Below are positions 34,575 to 43,781 of a stretch of DNA of 64,000 nt, one piece after another. Every line of letters begins with the position of its first letter. Positions within the stretch are counted from its first letter, which is position 1. The stretch lies in assembly GCF_014205845.1 (NCBI RefSeq), contig NZ_JACHCR010000006.1:124001-188000 (forward strand). Direction: 5' to 3'. A program made the position numbers and the translations under genes. The DNA comes from Mucilaginibacter cryoferens. GTDB lineage: Bacteria; Bacteroidota; Bacteroidia; Sphingobacteriales; Sphingobacteriaceae. The notes beneath the pieces are model-generated. The model was not told the DNA's origin. It made no database searches and saw nothing but the letters and a program-made list of their open reading frames with translations.

Positions 34575-34641
34575 ATAGGTTGCGAGTTGTAAAATATGTG
34601 GGCTTAGAAAGAGGGGATGACGTAAACTAACCAAGGTTAAG

Positions 34642-34783
34642 ACTCACCCTGTCGAGGCTACGCCCGACATCCCTCTCTTCAACTTCGTTGGAAAGAGGGG
34701 GTTGAAGATTTTAAATTGGCTTTTACCCTCTATGCGACGAAGTCGGAGAGAGGGTCGACCAGCGTAGCCTGGTCGGGGTGAGT
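34642..34783. repeat. Palindromic intergenic repeat, family A, copy 2 (142 bp)
   Basis: The same element as 15592-15733: ACTCACCCT start, GGGGTGAGT end, nested arms around TCTCTTCAACTTCGT and TGCGACGAAGTCGGAGAGAGGG. Both copies are 142 bases long. It is the first of several repeats filling the 660-base gap between the cytochrome gene and the next gene; no coding sequence is seen in the gap. Confidence 0.85.
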
Positions 34784-34883
34784 CTTCGCCGGGATACAGA
34801 GCCGGTTATAGGTCCGCGTTTGATACGTTATGCTGTGTGGCAGAAACCGGGGACTGTGAAGGGGGGAATCGCAATCCGGCGAA

Positions 34884-34916
34884 AGACTTACGAAGTTTTT
34901 AAAATTTCGTAAGTCT
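34884..34916. repeat. Small hairpin repeat, family C, copy 1
   Basis: AGACTTACGAAGTTTTT and its complement form a tight hairpin. A closely related hairpin occurs at 41497-41527. Confidence 0.7.
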
Positions 34917-34984
34917 GGGATCTACAACTTGTTATGCTGAGGAGTAAAATCCGTGACTCGGAAGGGGAGAGACATTATTTAAGT

Positions 34985-35076
34985 TTGTCATCCTGAGGTA
35001 CGAAGGATCTATTCGCCTACTATACAGGGCGAAGAAGCATGGTGGATAATAGATTCTTCGTGCCTCAGAATGACAA
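34985..35076. repeat. Palindromic repeat, family B, copy 3 (92 bp)
   Basis: TTGTCATCCTGAGGTACGAAG on the left, its near-exact complement on the right, and the GATCTATTCGCCTACTATAC centre, the same length as copy 1. A more decayed relative follows at about 35085-35165. Confidence 0.85.
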
Positions 35077-35234
35077 AAAACAGGTGGGTACGAATTATCT
35101 CTTAACAGAGCTTACCGGGGCGAAGAAACATAGGAGGCAGATGTTTAACTATGTTCAGAATAACAAAATTCAATTTTAAAATACGCAGGTAAACAATTAC
35201 CTCACAATACAGAAGTACTGATTAAATTTATACC

Positions 35235-38222
35235 ATGAAAAAACAATTTTTTGCCATTACCTTCCTGTTAGCCGGTTTTGCTGCTTCGGCACAAACAATA
35301 CCGTATACCAATTGCGAAGGCTGCTGGCTGCCCGATTCTTTAGGAAACCACCGTGTGGTGCTAACTTTTAATGGCACCGGCAAAGTGGCCAAAGCCATTA
35401 TTGACTGGCGAAGGAGGGATAACGAGCCCGAAAATAAACGGGTAATTATTGAGGATGCTAAAACGCATCAAAAAATAACCAATGTAAAAGTTGGTGCCAT
35501 AAACCGCGAACGCGGCGAGTTGTATTTTGAGCCAACATCTGGTAAGGGCACTTACTTTGTTTACTATATGCCTTATAAAAACGAAGACCGCTCTAACTAT
35601 CCAAAAGGCGTTTACCTGAAGCCCGAAAATAAGGCTACCTCAGCATGGTTAAGCGCTGTAAATACTGGTGCGCAAATCCCCGTTGCCGGTGTAAAAGAGT
35701 TTCAATCTATAGATGCGTTCAATAGTTTTTACCCAATGGAGGTAATTGCCACCAAGGCCGAAACCAATACATTGATAGGCAAAAACAAAGCAGAAGCTTT
35801 TTTAGTGTTCCCGGAGGATAGACTAAATTCTATCCGCATGACTAAGGATCTGCCACAGCGTTGGATACAGCTTGGTCCGCAAAATAAGTATACAGGTGTG
35901 GCTGCGCGCGGCGAAAACTTCGCTTTCCAGTTGGGCATTTATGCGCTGCAAAATATCCAGAATGTAAAAGTTGCCTTCAGCAGCCTTACTTCGCCGGCAG
36001 GCAAATCAATTCCGGCTTCGGCTTTGTTTTGTATTAATACGGGCGGTACCACTTATGATAACAAACCATTAACCAAAACCGTAAATGTGGCCCAGGGCGA
36101 TATTCAGGCATTATGGTGTGGTGTTGATGTACCTGCTACTGCTTTACCATCAACCTATACAGGTAAAGCTACCATCAGCATAGATGGAAAGGCTGCAAAA
36201 GTAATTACCATAGCCATTAAAGTTGATAGCAAAATATTGAAAGACGGCGGCGTAAGCGAGCCATATAAAATGACCCGCCTGGGTTGGTTAAACTCTACCA
36301 TGGCACAGCAAAATACAGTGATTGCGCCATATACGGCATTGGCAGTTGCCGGTAATACCGTTAGTTTGCTGGGTAGAAAAGTGGAAGTAAATAAAGATGG
36401 TTTCCCTAAACAGATCCAAACTTATTTTACGCCCGAAATGACAGAATATACTACAACGCCAAACAACCTGCTAACCGAGGGTATCCATTTCCATTTCATT
36501 AATGCCAATGGTGCTAAAATGAACCTGAAAAGTGAGGGGGTACAGTTCACTAAAAAAGAGGCAGGTACGGTACAATGGTCGGCAGTGAGTAGCAATGATA
36601 CTTTACAGATGACAGTGAGCGCATCATTGGAGTTTGACGGCTTTATAGCTTACACCGTAAAGGTAAAAGCCTTGCAGGATGTAAGTTTGAAGGACATTAC
36701 CATGCATATCCCCTTTAAAAAGGATTATGCCAAATATATGATTGGCCTTGGTCAAAAAGGCGGTAATCGCCCGGAGAATTTTGAATGGAAATGGGATGTT
36801 GCCCATAAAAACCAGGATGGCGCATGGGTAGGTAATGTGAACGGCGGTTTACAGTATTCGCTGCGCGACGAAAAATATGTTCGTCCGTTGAATACCAATT
36901 TTTACCTGCAAAAACCATTGATATTACCATCTTCATGGGGTAACGATAACAAAGGCGGTATCAAAATAGCCGACGATGGCAAAGCGGTATTAGCCAGCAA
37001 CTACAGCGGCGAGAGAAACCTGAAAAAAGGAGAGGAGCTATACTATAATTTTACGTTATTGATTACACCTTTCCACACCATCAATACCGATTTTCAGTGG
37101 GCTACCCGGTTTTATCATGCTTACAAACCTATCGATACCATTAAAGAGGCTGGTGCAACGCTCATAAACATTCACCATGCTACAGCTATCAACCCTAATA
37201 TCAATTACCCGTTCATCGCCTGGAAAAAGATGAAGGCCTATGACGATTCGGCTCACGCGGCAGGATTAAAGGTGAAAATCTACAATACCATTCGCGAACT
37301 ATCTAACCATGCTTACGAAACATTTGCGTTAAGGAGTTTAGGCCATGAGATCTATTCGCCGGGCAAGGGTGGAGGTTTCAGCTGGTTACAGGAGCACCTT
37401 GGCGACGATTACATTGCCGCCTGGTTTGTACCCGAAATAAAGGATGCCGCCATTATTAACAGCGGCATGAACCGCTGGCATAACTACTACGTGGAAGGTA
37501 TGAACTGGTTAACTCAAAACGTAGGCATTGATGGTATTTACCTGGACGACGTTGCCTTTGACCGTGTAACCATGAAACGTGTTAAACGTGTGCTGACCAA
37601 AGACGGGCACCCGGGTATTATAGATTTGCACTCGGCCAATCAATACAATAAAAGCGATGGCTTTAACAACAGCGCCAACCTGTATATGGAACATTTTCCA
37701 TACTTAAACCGCCTTTGGTTTGGCGAGTATTTTGATTACGAAAAAAATGACCCCGATTTCTTTTTAACAGAAGTAAGTGGTATTCCGTTTGGTTTAATGG
37801 GCGAAATGCTGCAAGGTGGCGGTAACAAATGGAGAGGCATGGTTTACGGCATGACTAACCGCATGCCCTGGAGCGACGGCGCCGACCCACGCCCGATATG
37901 GAAAGCATGGGATAATTTTGGTATGACGGGTACTAAAATGATTGGCTACTGGGTTAACGATGTACCGGTTAAAACCGATAAGGCCAAAGTATTGGCAACT
38001 GTTTATAAAAAAGCAGGCGCGGTTATGGTATCTATTGCCAGCTGGGAAAGTGCTGATACCGATTTTCAGTTAAAGATAGACTGGAAACAATTAGGCATCG
38101 ATCCATCTAAAGCAACCATCACGGCGCCCGAGATCAAAAGCTTTCAGCCAGCCAAAACATTTGGTTTAAATGACAGAATACCGGTTGAAAAAGGTAAAGG
38201 TTGGTTATTGATCATCAAATAA
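35235..38222 (+). CDS. GH123/DUF6067-like glycoside hydrolase domain protein, secreted
   Basis: A 995-residue secreted protein (signal peptide to ASAQ). Residues up to about 340 form beta-sandwich modules; a middle beta-sandwich covers about 350-600. A TIM-barrel-like region follows, with NIHHATAINPNINYPF, AGLKVKIYNTIRELS and GIDGIYLDDVAFDR (Asp771-Asp772). The overall layout resembles the DUF6067 / GH123 N-terminal family of Bacteroidota. GH123 enzymes are beta-N-acetylgalactosaminidases, which would suit the locus, but I could not verify the catalytic pair, so the activity is unassigned. The next gene starts 10 bases downstream in the same operon. Confidence 0.7.
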   Translation: MKKQFFAITFLLAGFAASAQTIPYTNCEGCWLPDSLGNHRVVLTFNGTGKVAKAIIDWRRRDNEPENKRVIIEDAKTHQKITNVKVGAINRERGELYFEPTSGKGTYFVYYMPYKNEDRSNYPKGVYLKPENKATSAWLSAVNTGAQIPVAGVKEFQSIDAFNSFYPMEVIATKAETNTLIGKNKAEAFLVFPEDRLNSIRMTKDLPQRWIQLGPQNKYTGVAARGENFAFQLGIYALQNIQNVKVAFSSLTSPAGKSIPASALFCINTGGTTYDNKPLTKTVNVAQGDIQALWCGVDVPATALPSTYTGKATISIDGKAAKVITIAIKVDSKILKDGGVSEPYKMTRLGWLNSTMAQQNTVIAPYTALAVAGNTVSLLGRKVEVNKDGFPKQIQTYFTPEMTEYTTTPNNLLTEGIHFHFINANGAKMNLKSEGVQFTKKEAGTVQWSAVSSNDTLQMTVSASLEFDGFIAYTVKVKALQDVSLKDITMHIPFKKDYAKYMIGLGQKGGNRPENFEWKWDVAHKNQDGAWVGNVNGGLQYSLRDEKYVRPLNTNFYLQKPLILPSSWGNDNKGGIKIADDGKAVLASNYSGERNLKKGEELYYNFTLLITPFHTINTDFQWATRFYHAYKPIDTIKEAGATLINIHHATAINPNINYPFIAWKKMKAYDDSAHAAGLKVKIYNTIRELSNHAYETFALRSLGHEIYSPGKGGGFSWLQEHLGDDYIAAWFVPEIKDAAIINSGMNRWHNYYVEGMNWLTQNVGIDGIYLDDVAFDRVTMKRVKRVLTKDGHPGIIDLHSANQYNKSDGFNNSANLYMEHFPYLNRLWFGEYFDYEKNDPDFFLTEVSGIPFGLMGEMLQGGGNKWRGMVYGMTNRMPWSDGADPRPIWKAWDNFGMTGTKMIGYWVNDVPVKTDKAKVLATVYKKAGAVMVSIASWESADTDFQLKIDWKQLGIDPSKATITAPEIKSFQPAKTFGLNDRIPVEKGKGWLLIIK

Positions 38223-38232
38223 ATAACTGCCC

Positions 38233-41200
38233 ATGAAAAAACAATGGTTAGTAGCGGCATGCTTTTGCATGTCGCTTACCCAAGCTTTTGCACAAGGGGA
38301 TGCAAGTGTTAAGGAGTATAATAAAGCGATTACTACTTACCCGTTCTCTGATCCTAACCCCATCCCTGCGTTTACCAATATTTATCCTTATTTCCGTTAC
38401 GATGGATTTACCGATAAGCCGGTGCAAAAGGAGTGGAAGGTTGTGGAGCTGGAAAACGCCTATATTAAACTAACCATTCTGCCGCAAATTGGCGGCAAAA
38501 TTTGGTCGGCCATCGAAAAATCAACGGGCAAAGCTATTGTTTATGAAAACCATGTGGTAAAATTCAGGGACATTGCCATGCGCGGCCCCTGGACAAGCGG
38601 CGGCATCGAGCCAAATTACGGCATCATAGGCCATACACCAAATTCGGTTACCCCGGTTGATTATCTGACCCGCAAAAATGCCGATGGCAGTGTAAGCTGT
38701 ATCATCAGTGTACTGGATCTGCTCACCAGCACCACCTGGACAATGGAGGTTAACCTGCCTAAGGATAAAGCTTACTTTACCACCAAATCGTTTTGGTATA
38801 ATTCAACCCCGATAGAAGAGCCTTATTATCATTGGATGAATACCGGGATAAAAACCAAGGGTAACCTGCAATATATTTTCCCGGGAACCAACTATTTAGG
38901 GCACCAGGGCGAGTATAACGACTGGCCAATTAACAAGCAAAACGGAAAGGATATTTCCTTTTATAAGAACAATAATTTCGGGGGCTATAAATCGTACCAT
39001 GTGTTTGGCAAGTACACCGATTTTTTTGGCGCTTACTGGCATGATGATGATTTTGGTATGGCCCGCTACGGCGGTCACGAGGATAAAGCCGGCAAAAAGA
39101 TCTGGATCTGGGGGCTATCAGACCAGGGCATGATATGGGAGAAACTACTTACCGATAATGACGGCCAATACTCCGAAATTCAATCGGGTAGGTTATTTAA
39201 CCAAACGGCTGTTAAAAGTACATTTACCCCCTTTAAACACAAGGGCTTTGCACCCGGTGCATCAGATACCTGGACAGAGTACTGGTACCCGGTTATGAAA
39301 ACCAAAGGCTTTGTGCAGGCCAATAACTACGGCGCCTTAAATGTTAAAGCCGGTAACGGCTGGCTGAAACTATACTTTAACCCGGTACAAAAAATAGATG
39401 ATGTACTGGAAGTAAAGCAGGGCGATAAGATAATTTACAGTAAAAAAATAACCTTAACCCCGCTGCAGATCTTTGCCGATTCGATAAAGGCGGATGCAAA
39501 AGATGTGGTAGTTACTTTGGGCGTTAATAAACTGATCTACAATTCTAAACCCGATGCTGATAACTTAAGCCGCCCGCTTGATCTGCCAAAAGATTTTGAC
39601 TGGAACAACGCTTACGGACTATACACGCAGGGCAAGGAGTTTATGGATCAGAAAATGTATCCCGAGGCTGCAGAGAAGCTACAGGCCGCGTTAAATAAAG
39701 ATCCTTATTTTATCCCTGCGCTAATAAAAACCGCCGAGCTAATGTACCACAATATGCGCTACGCGGAAGCCTTGCGCTTAACCAAAACAGCTTTAAGTAT
39801 CAATACCAATGATGGCGCGGCAAACTATTATTATGGCATCATTAACGCACAATTGGGCAATGTAGTTGATGCTAAAGATGGTTTTGATATTGCCGGTTTA
39901 TTGGTTGAGTATCGGAATGCTGCTTATTCGGCTTTAGGTAGTCTTTATCTTAAAGAAAAGAATTATCAAAAGGCATTGGAGTTTGCCTCAAAAGCATTGG
40001 ATTTTAACAGGTTTGATATTGGTGCATTGCAAACACAGGCTGTAGCTTACCGGTATTTAGGGGATGATAAAAATGCTGCTGCTGTTTTAGATACCATATT
40101 AATTTATGAGCCCCTGAGCCATTTTGCAAGGTTCGAAAAATATCTGTGGCAGCCATCTGAAGAGAACAAAACTATTTTTACTTCGATGATCCGCAATGAA
40201 CAGCCGATTGAAAGCTATTTGGAGCTGGCCGATAGCTATTATAAAAACGGCTGTTTAGAAGAGAGTGAGAAGGTTTTACAGCTTTCGCCGGTTAATATGC
40301 TGGTTTGTTATCGGCTTGCTTTTTTACAAAACAAATCAGGGAAGCCGTTTGAACAACTATTTGCAAAAGCCAACACGCTAAGCCCAGCTTTTGTATTCCC
40401 GTTTCGTAACAGCGATGAAGAAGTGCTGCAATGGGCCATGCAGCAAAATAATAGCTGGAAACCAAAATACTTCCTCGCCTTGTTGTACAAAGACAGGGGC
40501 AGGATAGAGGAAAGCAAAAAACTGTTTGCACAATGCGGTAACGAACCTGATTTTGCACCTTTTTATGCCGCACGTGCCGCCATGTTGATGGGAGAGACCG
40601 ATCTGGCTGATTTGCAGATGGCCGTTAAATTAGATAAAGGCTGGCGTTATAATAAATTGCTTGGTGAGTATGATGTGAACCATAACCAATATACAAACGC
40701 GCTGGCCACAGTTGAACCTTTTTATAAAGCACATCCGGATAATTATATCATCGGCATTCTGTATGCTAAAACGTTGCTGCTTAATAAACAATATAGTGCC
40801 TGTGGTAAGCTTTTATCCCGCATAGAGATCTTACCTTTCGAAGGCGCAACTATCGGCCGCGAACTATACCGCGAAACTGAGTTGATGCAGGCCACGGGCA
40901 AACTGAAGGCTAAGAATTATACAGATGCCTTAACTTACATCAATGCTGCCAAAAAATGGCCTGCAAACCTGGGTGTAGGTAAACCTTATACCGAAAATGT
41001 TGACGAACGGCTGGAAGATTGGATGAGCTATCAATGCTACCTTAAAATGGGCAAAGGCACTGAAGCTAACCAATACCTTCAAAAAATCATTGCCTTTAAC
41101 CCCATAATAGAAAATACAGTAAGCAACTTTTTGCCGGCCAATCACCTGGTAACCGCATGGGCTATCGGGAAATTTAATGGCCGCGAAAAAGCGTTGGCCT

Positions 41201-41340
41201 GGCTTAATAACGAGATCAAACAATACCCAGATGACCAGGTGCTGCAATGGTGTAAGCTGGTGTTTACAAGCGGCAAGTATCAGCAAACAGGTATCAGCGA
41301 CTCGGGCATAAGGATATTGGAGCAGTTGATGCAGGAGTAA
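38233..41340 (+). CDS. DUF5107 and TPR-repeat secreted protein
   Basis: A 1035-residue exported protein (signal peptide to AFAQ). The N-terminal 430 residues match DUF5107, a mutarotase-like beta-sandwich (WKVVELENAYIKLTILPQIGGKIWSAIEK, GGIEPNYGIIGHTP). The remainder is a long series of tetratricopeptide repeats (YPEAAEKLQAALNKDPYFIPAL, ALRLTKTALSINTNDGAANYYYGIINAQLG, and further repeats to the C-terminus). Such proteins occur near glycosidase genes; the N-terminal domain probably binds sugars, the TPRs partner proteins. It follows the GH123-like gene by 10 bases. Confidence 0.85.
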   Translation: MKKQWLVAACFCMSLTQAFAQGDASVKEYNKAITTYPFSDPNPIPAFTNIYPYFRYDGFTDKPVQKEWKVVELENAYIKLTILPQIGGKIWSAIEKSTGKAIVYENHVVKFRDIAMRGPWTSGGIEPNYGIIGHTPNSVTPVDYLTRKNADGSVSCIISVLDLLTSTTWTMEVNLPKDKAYFTTKSFWYNSTPIEEPYYHWMNTGIKTKGNLQYIFPGTNYLGHQGEYNDWPINKQNGKDISFYKNNNFGGYKSYHVFGKYTDFFGAYWHDDDFGMARYGGHEDKAGKKIWIWGLSDQGMIWEKLLTDNDGQYSEIQSGRLFNQTAVKSTFTPFKHKGFAPGASDTWTEYWYPVMKTKGFVQANNYGALNVKAGNGWLKLYFNPVQKIDDVLEVKQGDKIIYSKKITLTPLQIFADSIKADAKDVVVTLGVNKLIYNSKPDADNLSRPLDLPKDFDWNNAYGLYTQGKEFMDQKMYPEAAEKLQAALNKDPYFIPALIKTAELMYHNMRYAEALRLTKTALSINTNDGAANYYYGIINAQLGNVVDAKDGFDIAGLLVEYRNAAYSALGSLYLKEKNYQKALEFASKALDFNRFDIGALQTQAVAYRYLGDDKNAAAVLDTILIYEPLSHFARFEKYLWQPSEENKTIFTSMIRNEQPIESYLELADSYYKNGCLEESEKVLQLSPVNMLVCYRLAFLQNKSGKPFEQLFAKANTLSPAFVFPFRNSDEEVLQWAMQQNNSWKPKYFLALLYKDRGRIEESKKLFAQCGNEPDFAPFYAARAAMLMGETDLADLQMAVKLDKGWRYNKLLGEYDVNHNQYTNALATVEPFYKAHPDNYIIGILYAKTLLLNKQYSACGKLLSRIEILPFEGATIGRELYRETELMQATGKLKAKNYTDALTYINAAKKWPANLGVGKPYTENVDERLEDWMSYQCYLKMGKGTEANQYLQKIIAFNPIIENTVSNFLPANHLVTAWAIGKFNGREKALAWLNNEIKQYPDDQVLQWCKLVFTSGKYQQTGISDSGIRILEQLMQE

Positions 41341-41388
41341 AGGGGGGGGATTTAGCGAAACTCTGAAGGGGATGCCATTGTTTGAGTT

Positions 41389-41482
41389 TTGTCATCCTTG
41401 AGGTACGAAGGATCTATTCGCCTACTATACAGAGCGAATAAGCATGGCGGATAATAGATTCTTCGTACCTCAGAAATGACAA
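41389..41482. repeat. Palindromic repeat, family B, copy 4 (94 bp)
   Basis: TTGTCATCCTTGAGGTACGAAG and its complement flank the same GATCTATTCGCCTACTATAC centre as the other copies, with one-base insertions in each arm. It lies in the 254-base gap between convergent genes. Confidence 0.85.
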
Positions 41483-41496
41483 GGTGTAGATTTCCA

Positions 41497-41527
41497 GACT
41501 TGCGAAGTTTTTAAAACTTCGCAAGTC
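41497..41527. repeat. Hairpin repeat, family C, copy 2, between convergent genes
   Basis: A perfect 14-bp stem (GACTTGCGAAGTTT / AAACTTCGCAAGTC) with a three-base loop. It is related to the hairpin at 34884-34916. Its position between convergent genes would suit a terminator, though the T run is short. Confidence 0.65.
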
Positions 41528-41594
41528 TTTCGCCGCTATTTCGGCTTCGGAAATTGGCGAAATTTTACAGCTCTGGATGATAAAAAAGACTTAT

Positions 41595-43781
41595 CTATCT
41601 TCCACTTATCTTAAACACAGCACTCAGTTTTTCATCTGCCGAATTACTGCCCAGTATTAGCTTATAGTCACCGGGATAAAGTTTCCAGCCGTGTTTTTGC
41701 AGGTCCCATTTTTGTAGCTCCTTAACAGGTATTTTTATGGTTATCAGCTGCTGGTTTCCTTTGGTAACCGTTACTCTTTTAAAGCCTTTTAATTCTTTTA
41801 AAGGCATCCTGTCTAACGTGGGATATTTGATGTAGGCCTGTACAACTTCATCGGCATCCATATTGCCCGTGTTTTTTACTTTAACATTTATGCTGATGGT
41901 ATCTTTGGCTGTGTATTGTTTAGATAGGGCCGAAGCAGCTTCATAATTAAAGGTGGTATAGCTTAAGCCAAAGCCAAACGGATATTGTACTGCACCGCCA
42001 AAATAACGGTAGGTGCGGCCCTTCATACTATAGCTGGTATACTCCGGCAAATCGTTCACCGAATTATAAAACGTAAGCGGCAGGTGCCCCGATGGACTGA
42101 TTTTACCAAAAACAATATCGGCCAGTGCGTTACCGCCCTGCTCGCCGGGGTACCAGGCAAATATAATGGCATCAGCATAAGGTGCTATAGCGGCCACATC
42201 AACATCACTACCGGCGGTAATTACCGCGATGATAGGCTTTTTAACACCTTTGCGTAATGCTTTCATAAAGGCTATCTCACTTGCGGGCAGGCTCAGGTTC
42301 TTTTTATCACCGCCGGATTCGGCCAGGAATGCATCACCCGCTTCGCCTTCCAATACGGGCGACAAGCCCAATACCGCAATGGTTACATCGGCATTACCTG
42401 CCCCCCAGATGCCGCCGAAATGGGTGGTATCGCGATAGTCGCAACCCAGGTCATATTCTACACGGGTGCCGGCATCAACGGCCCCGGTTATTCCCTCTAC
42501 AAAGTTTACTACTTTGCTGCTTACTCCGTGGTAGCTGCCAATCATAGCATCCAAAGCGGCAGCGTTGGGACCTAACACCATAAAGCTGGAGTATTGCCCT
42601 TGTTTAAACGGTAATATATTATTGTCGTTTTTTAGCAGCACCATGCTCTGCTGCGACGCTTTACGGGCCAGCGCAATATGGCGGGCATTATGAATGCTAT
42701 CCGCTCCATAGTTTTTGAACGGAACTGCACCGCCCTCATCAAAAAAGCCAAGTTTAAATTGTGTTTTCAGCAGGTGACTAAGGGCAACGTCAACCTCTTT
42801 CTCGGTAAGTAGCTTTTGCTGTACAGCCTTAACAATGTCATTCTGGAAAATAGAAGAGCAATCCAGGTCGATACCGGCTTTAATTGCCGCGGCGGCGGTT
42901 TCAACGGCCGTTGGGATGGTTTTGTGGGCCAAAAAAACATCGTCTAAAGCACCGCAATCGGTAACTACGTGGCCTTTAAAGCCCCATTCGTTTCGTAGAA
43001 TGTCGGTAACTAAATTTTTATTTACAGAGTTTGGTACACCGTTAATGCTATTATAAGCCGTCATTACCGATTCGACACCCGAGTTTACCAGCGCGTGAAA
43101 TGCGTACAGGTAAGTTTCGCGCATATCTTTTTCATCAACAATAGCATCAAAAGAATCGCGCGTAGCCTCTGGGCCGCTGTGTGCCGCAAAGTGTTTGGCG
43201 GTTGCCGATGCCTTTAAATAATGGGCATCCTTACCCTGCATGCCGCTCACAAATGCCGAGCCGATATGCGCCGTTAGAAACGGGTCTTCACCATAGGTTT
43301 CTTGTCCTCGGCCCCATCTCGGGTCGCGGAAGATGTTGATGTTAGGTGTCCAGAAGGTGAGGCCCATGTATTGTAAATGGCGGCCCATGGCTGTAGATAC
43401 ATTGTATTTTGCCCGGGCCTCGGTTGATATCGCGTCGGCAACAGAATCAACCAGGTTCTCATTAAAGGTTGCAGCCATACCAATAGCCTGCGGAAATATA
43501 GTAGCCTCACCAGCGCGCGCTACGCCATGTAAGCCCTCGTTCCACCAATTATATGCAGGTATGCCCAAACGTGGAACCGCTTTACTTTGGTAGCCTAATA
43601 ATGATACTTTTTCTTCTAAAGTTAATTTAGATACCAGATCCTTTACCCTTATATCAATCGATTGCGAAACATCTTTATAAATAGGCCTGTTTTGTGCTAT
43701 TGCCGGCCAAATGGTTAATAAGCAAGCGTTACCCAGTACGCAGGTAAAGCATCTTTTTATAAGCTTTTGTGTAATCTTCAT
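41595..43781 (-). CDS. Glycoside hydrolase family 3 (beta-glucosidase/xylosidase-like), secreted
   Basis: A 728-residue secreted GH3 enzyme (signal peptide to PAIAQ). The N-terminal TIM barrel shows NWWNEGLHGVARAG, TPNINIFRDPRWGRGQETYGEDP, KHFAAHSG and the nucleophile Asp275 in VVTDCGALDD. The (alpha/beta)6 sandwich contains SMVLLKNDNNILPF, and a fibronectin III-like domain closes the protein (AYIKYPTLDRMPLKELKGFKRV). The WWNEGLHGVA form is common in xylosidase/arabinosidase-type GH3 enzymes, but the substrate is uncertain. It is transcribed alone, divergent from the second SusC. Confidence 0.92.
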   Translation of the reverse strand: MKITQKLIKRCFTCVLGNACLLTIWPAIAQNRPIYKDVSQSIDIRVKDLVSKLTLEEKVSLLGYQSKAVPRLGIPAYNWWNEGLHGVARAGEATIFPQAIGMAATFNENLVDSVADAISTEARAKYNVSTAMGRHLQYMGLTFWTPNINIFRDPRWGRGQETYGEDPFLTAHIGSAFVSGMQGKDAHYLKASATAKHFAAHSGPEATRDSFDAIVDEKDMRETYLYAFHALVNSGVESVMTAYNSINGVPNSVNKNLVTDILRNEWGFKGHVVTDCGALDDVFLAHKTIPTAVETAAAAIKAGIDLDCSSIFQNDIVKAVQQKLLTEKEVDVALSHLLKTQFKLGFFDEGGAVPFKNYGADSIHNARHIALARKASQQSMVLLKNDNNILPFKQGQYSSFMVLGPNAAALDAMIGSYHGVSSKVVNFVEGITGAVDAGTRVEYDLGCDYRDTTHFGGIWGAGNADVTIAVLGLSPVLEGEAGDAFLAESGGDKKNLSLPASEIAFMKALRKGVKKPIIAVITAGSDVDVAAIAPYADAIIFAWYPGEQGGNALADIVFGKISPSGHLPLTFYNSVNDLPEYTSYSMKGRTYRYFGGAVQYPFGFGLSYTTFNYEAASALSKQYTAKDTISINVKVKNTGNMDADEVVQAYIKYPTLDRMPLKELKGFKRVTVTKGNQQLITIKIPVKELQKWDLQKHGWKLYPGDYKLILGSNSADEKLSAVFKISGR

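Noticed and set aside
31889..35076. Possible CRISPR array from the regularly repeated 92-bp units
   Set aside because: Units are palindromic, isolated, far apart, and have no unique spacers between short direct repeats.
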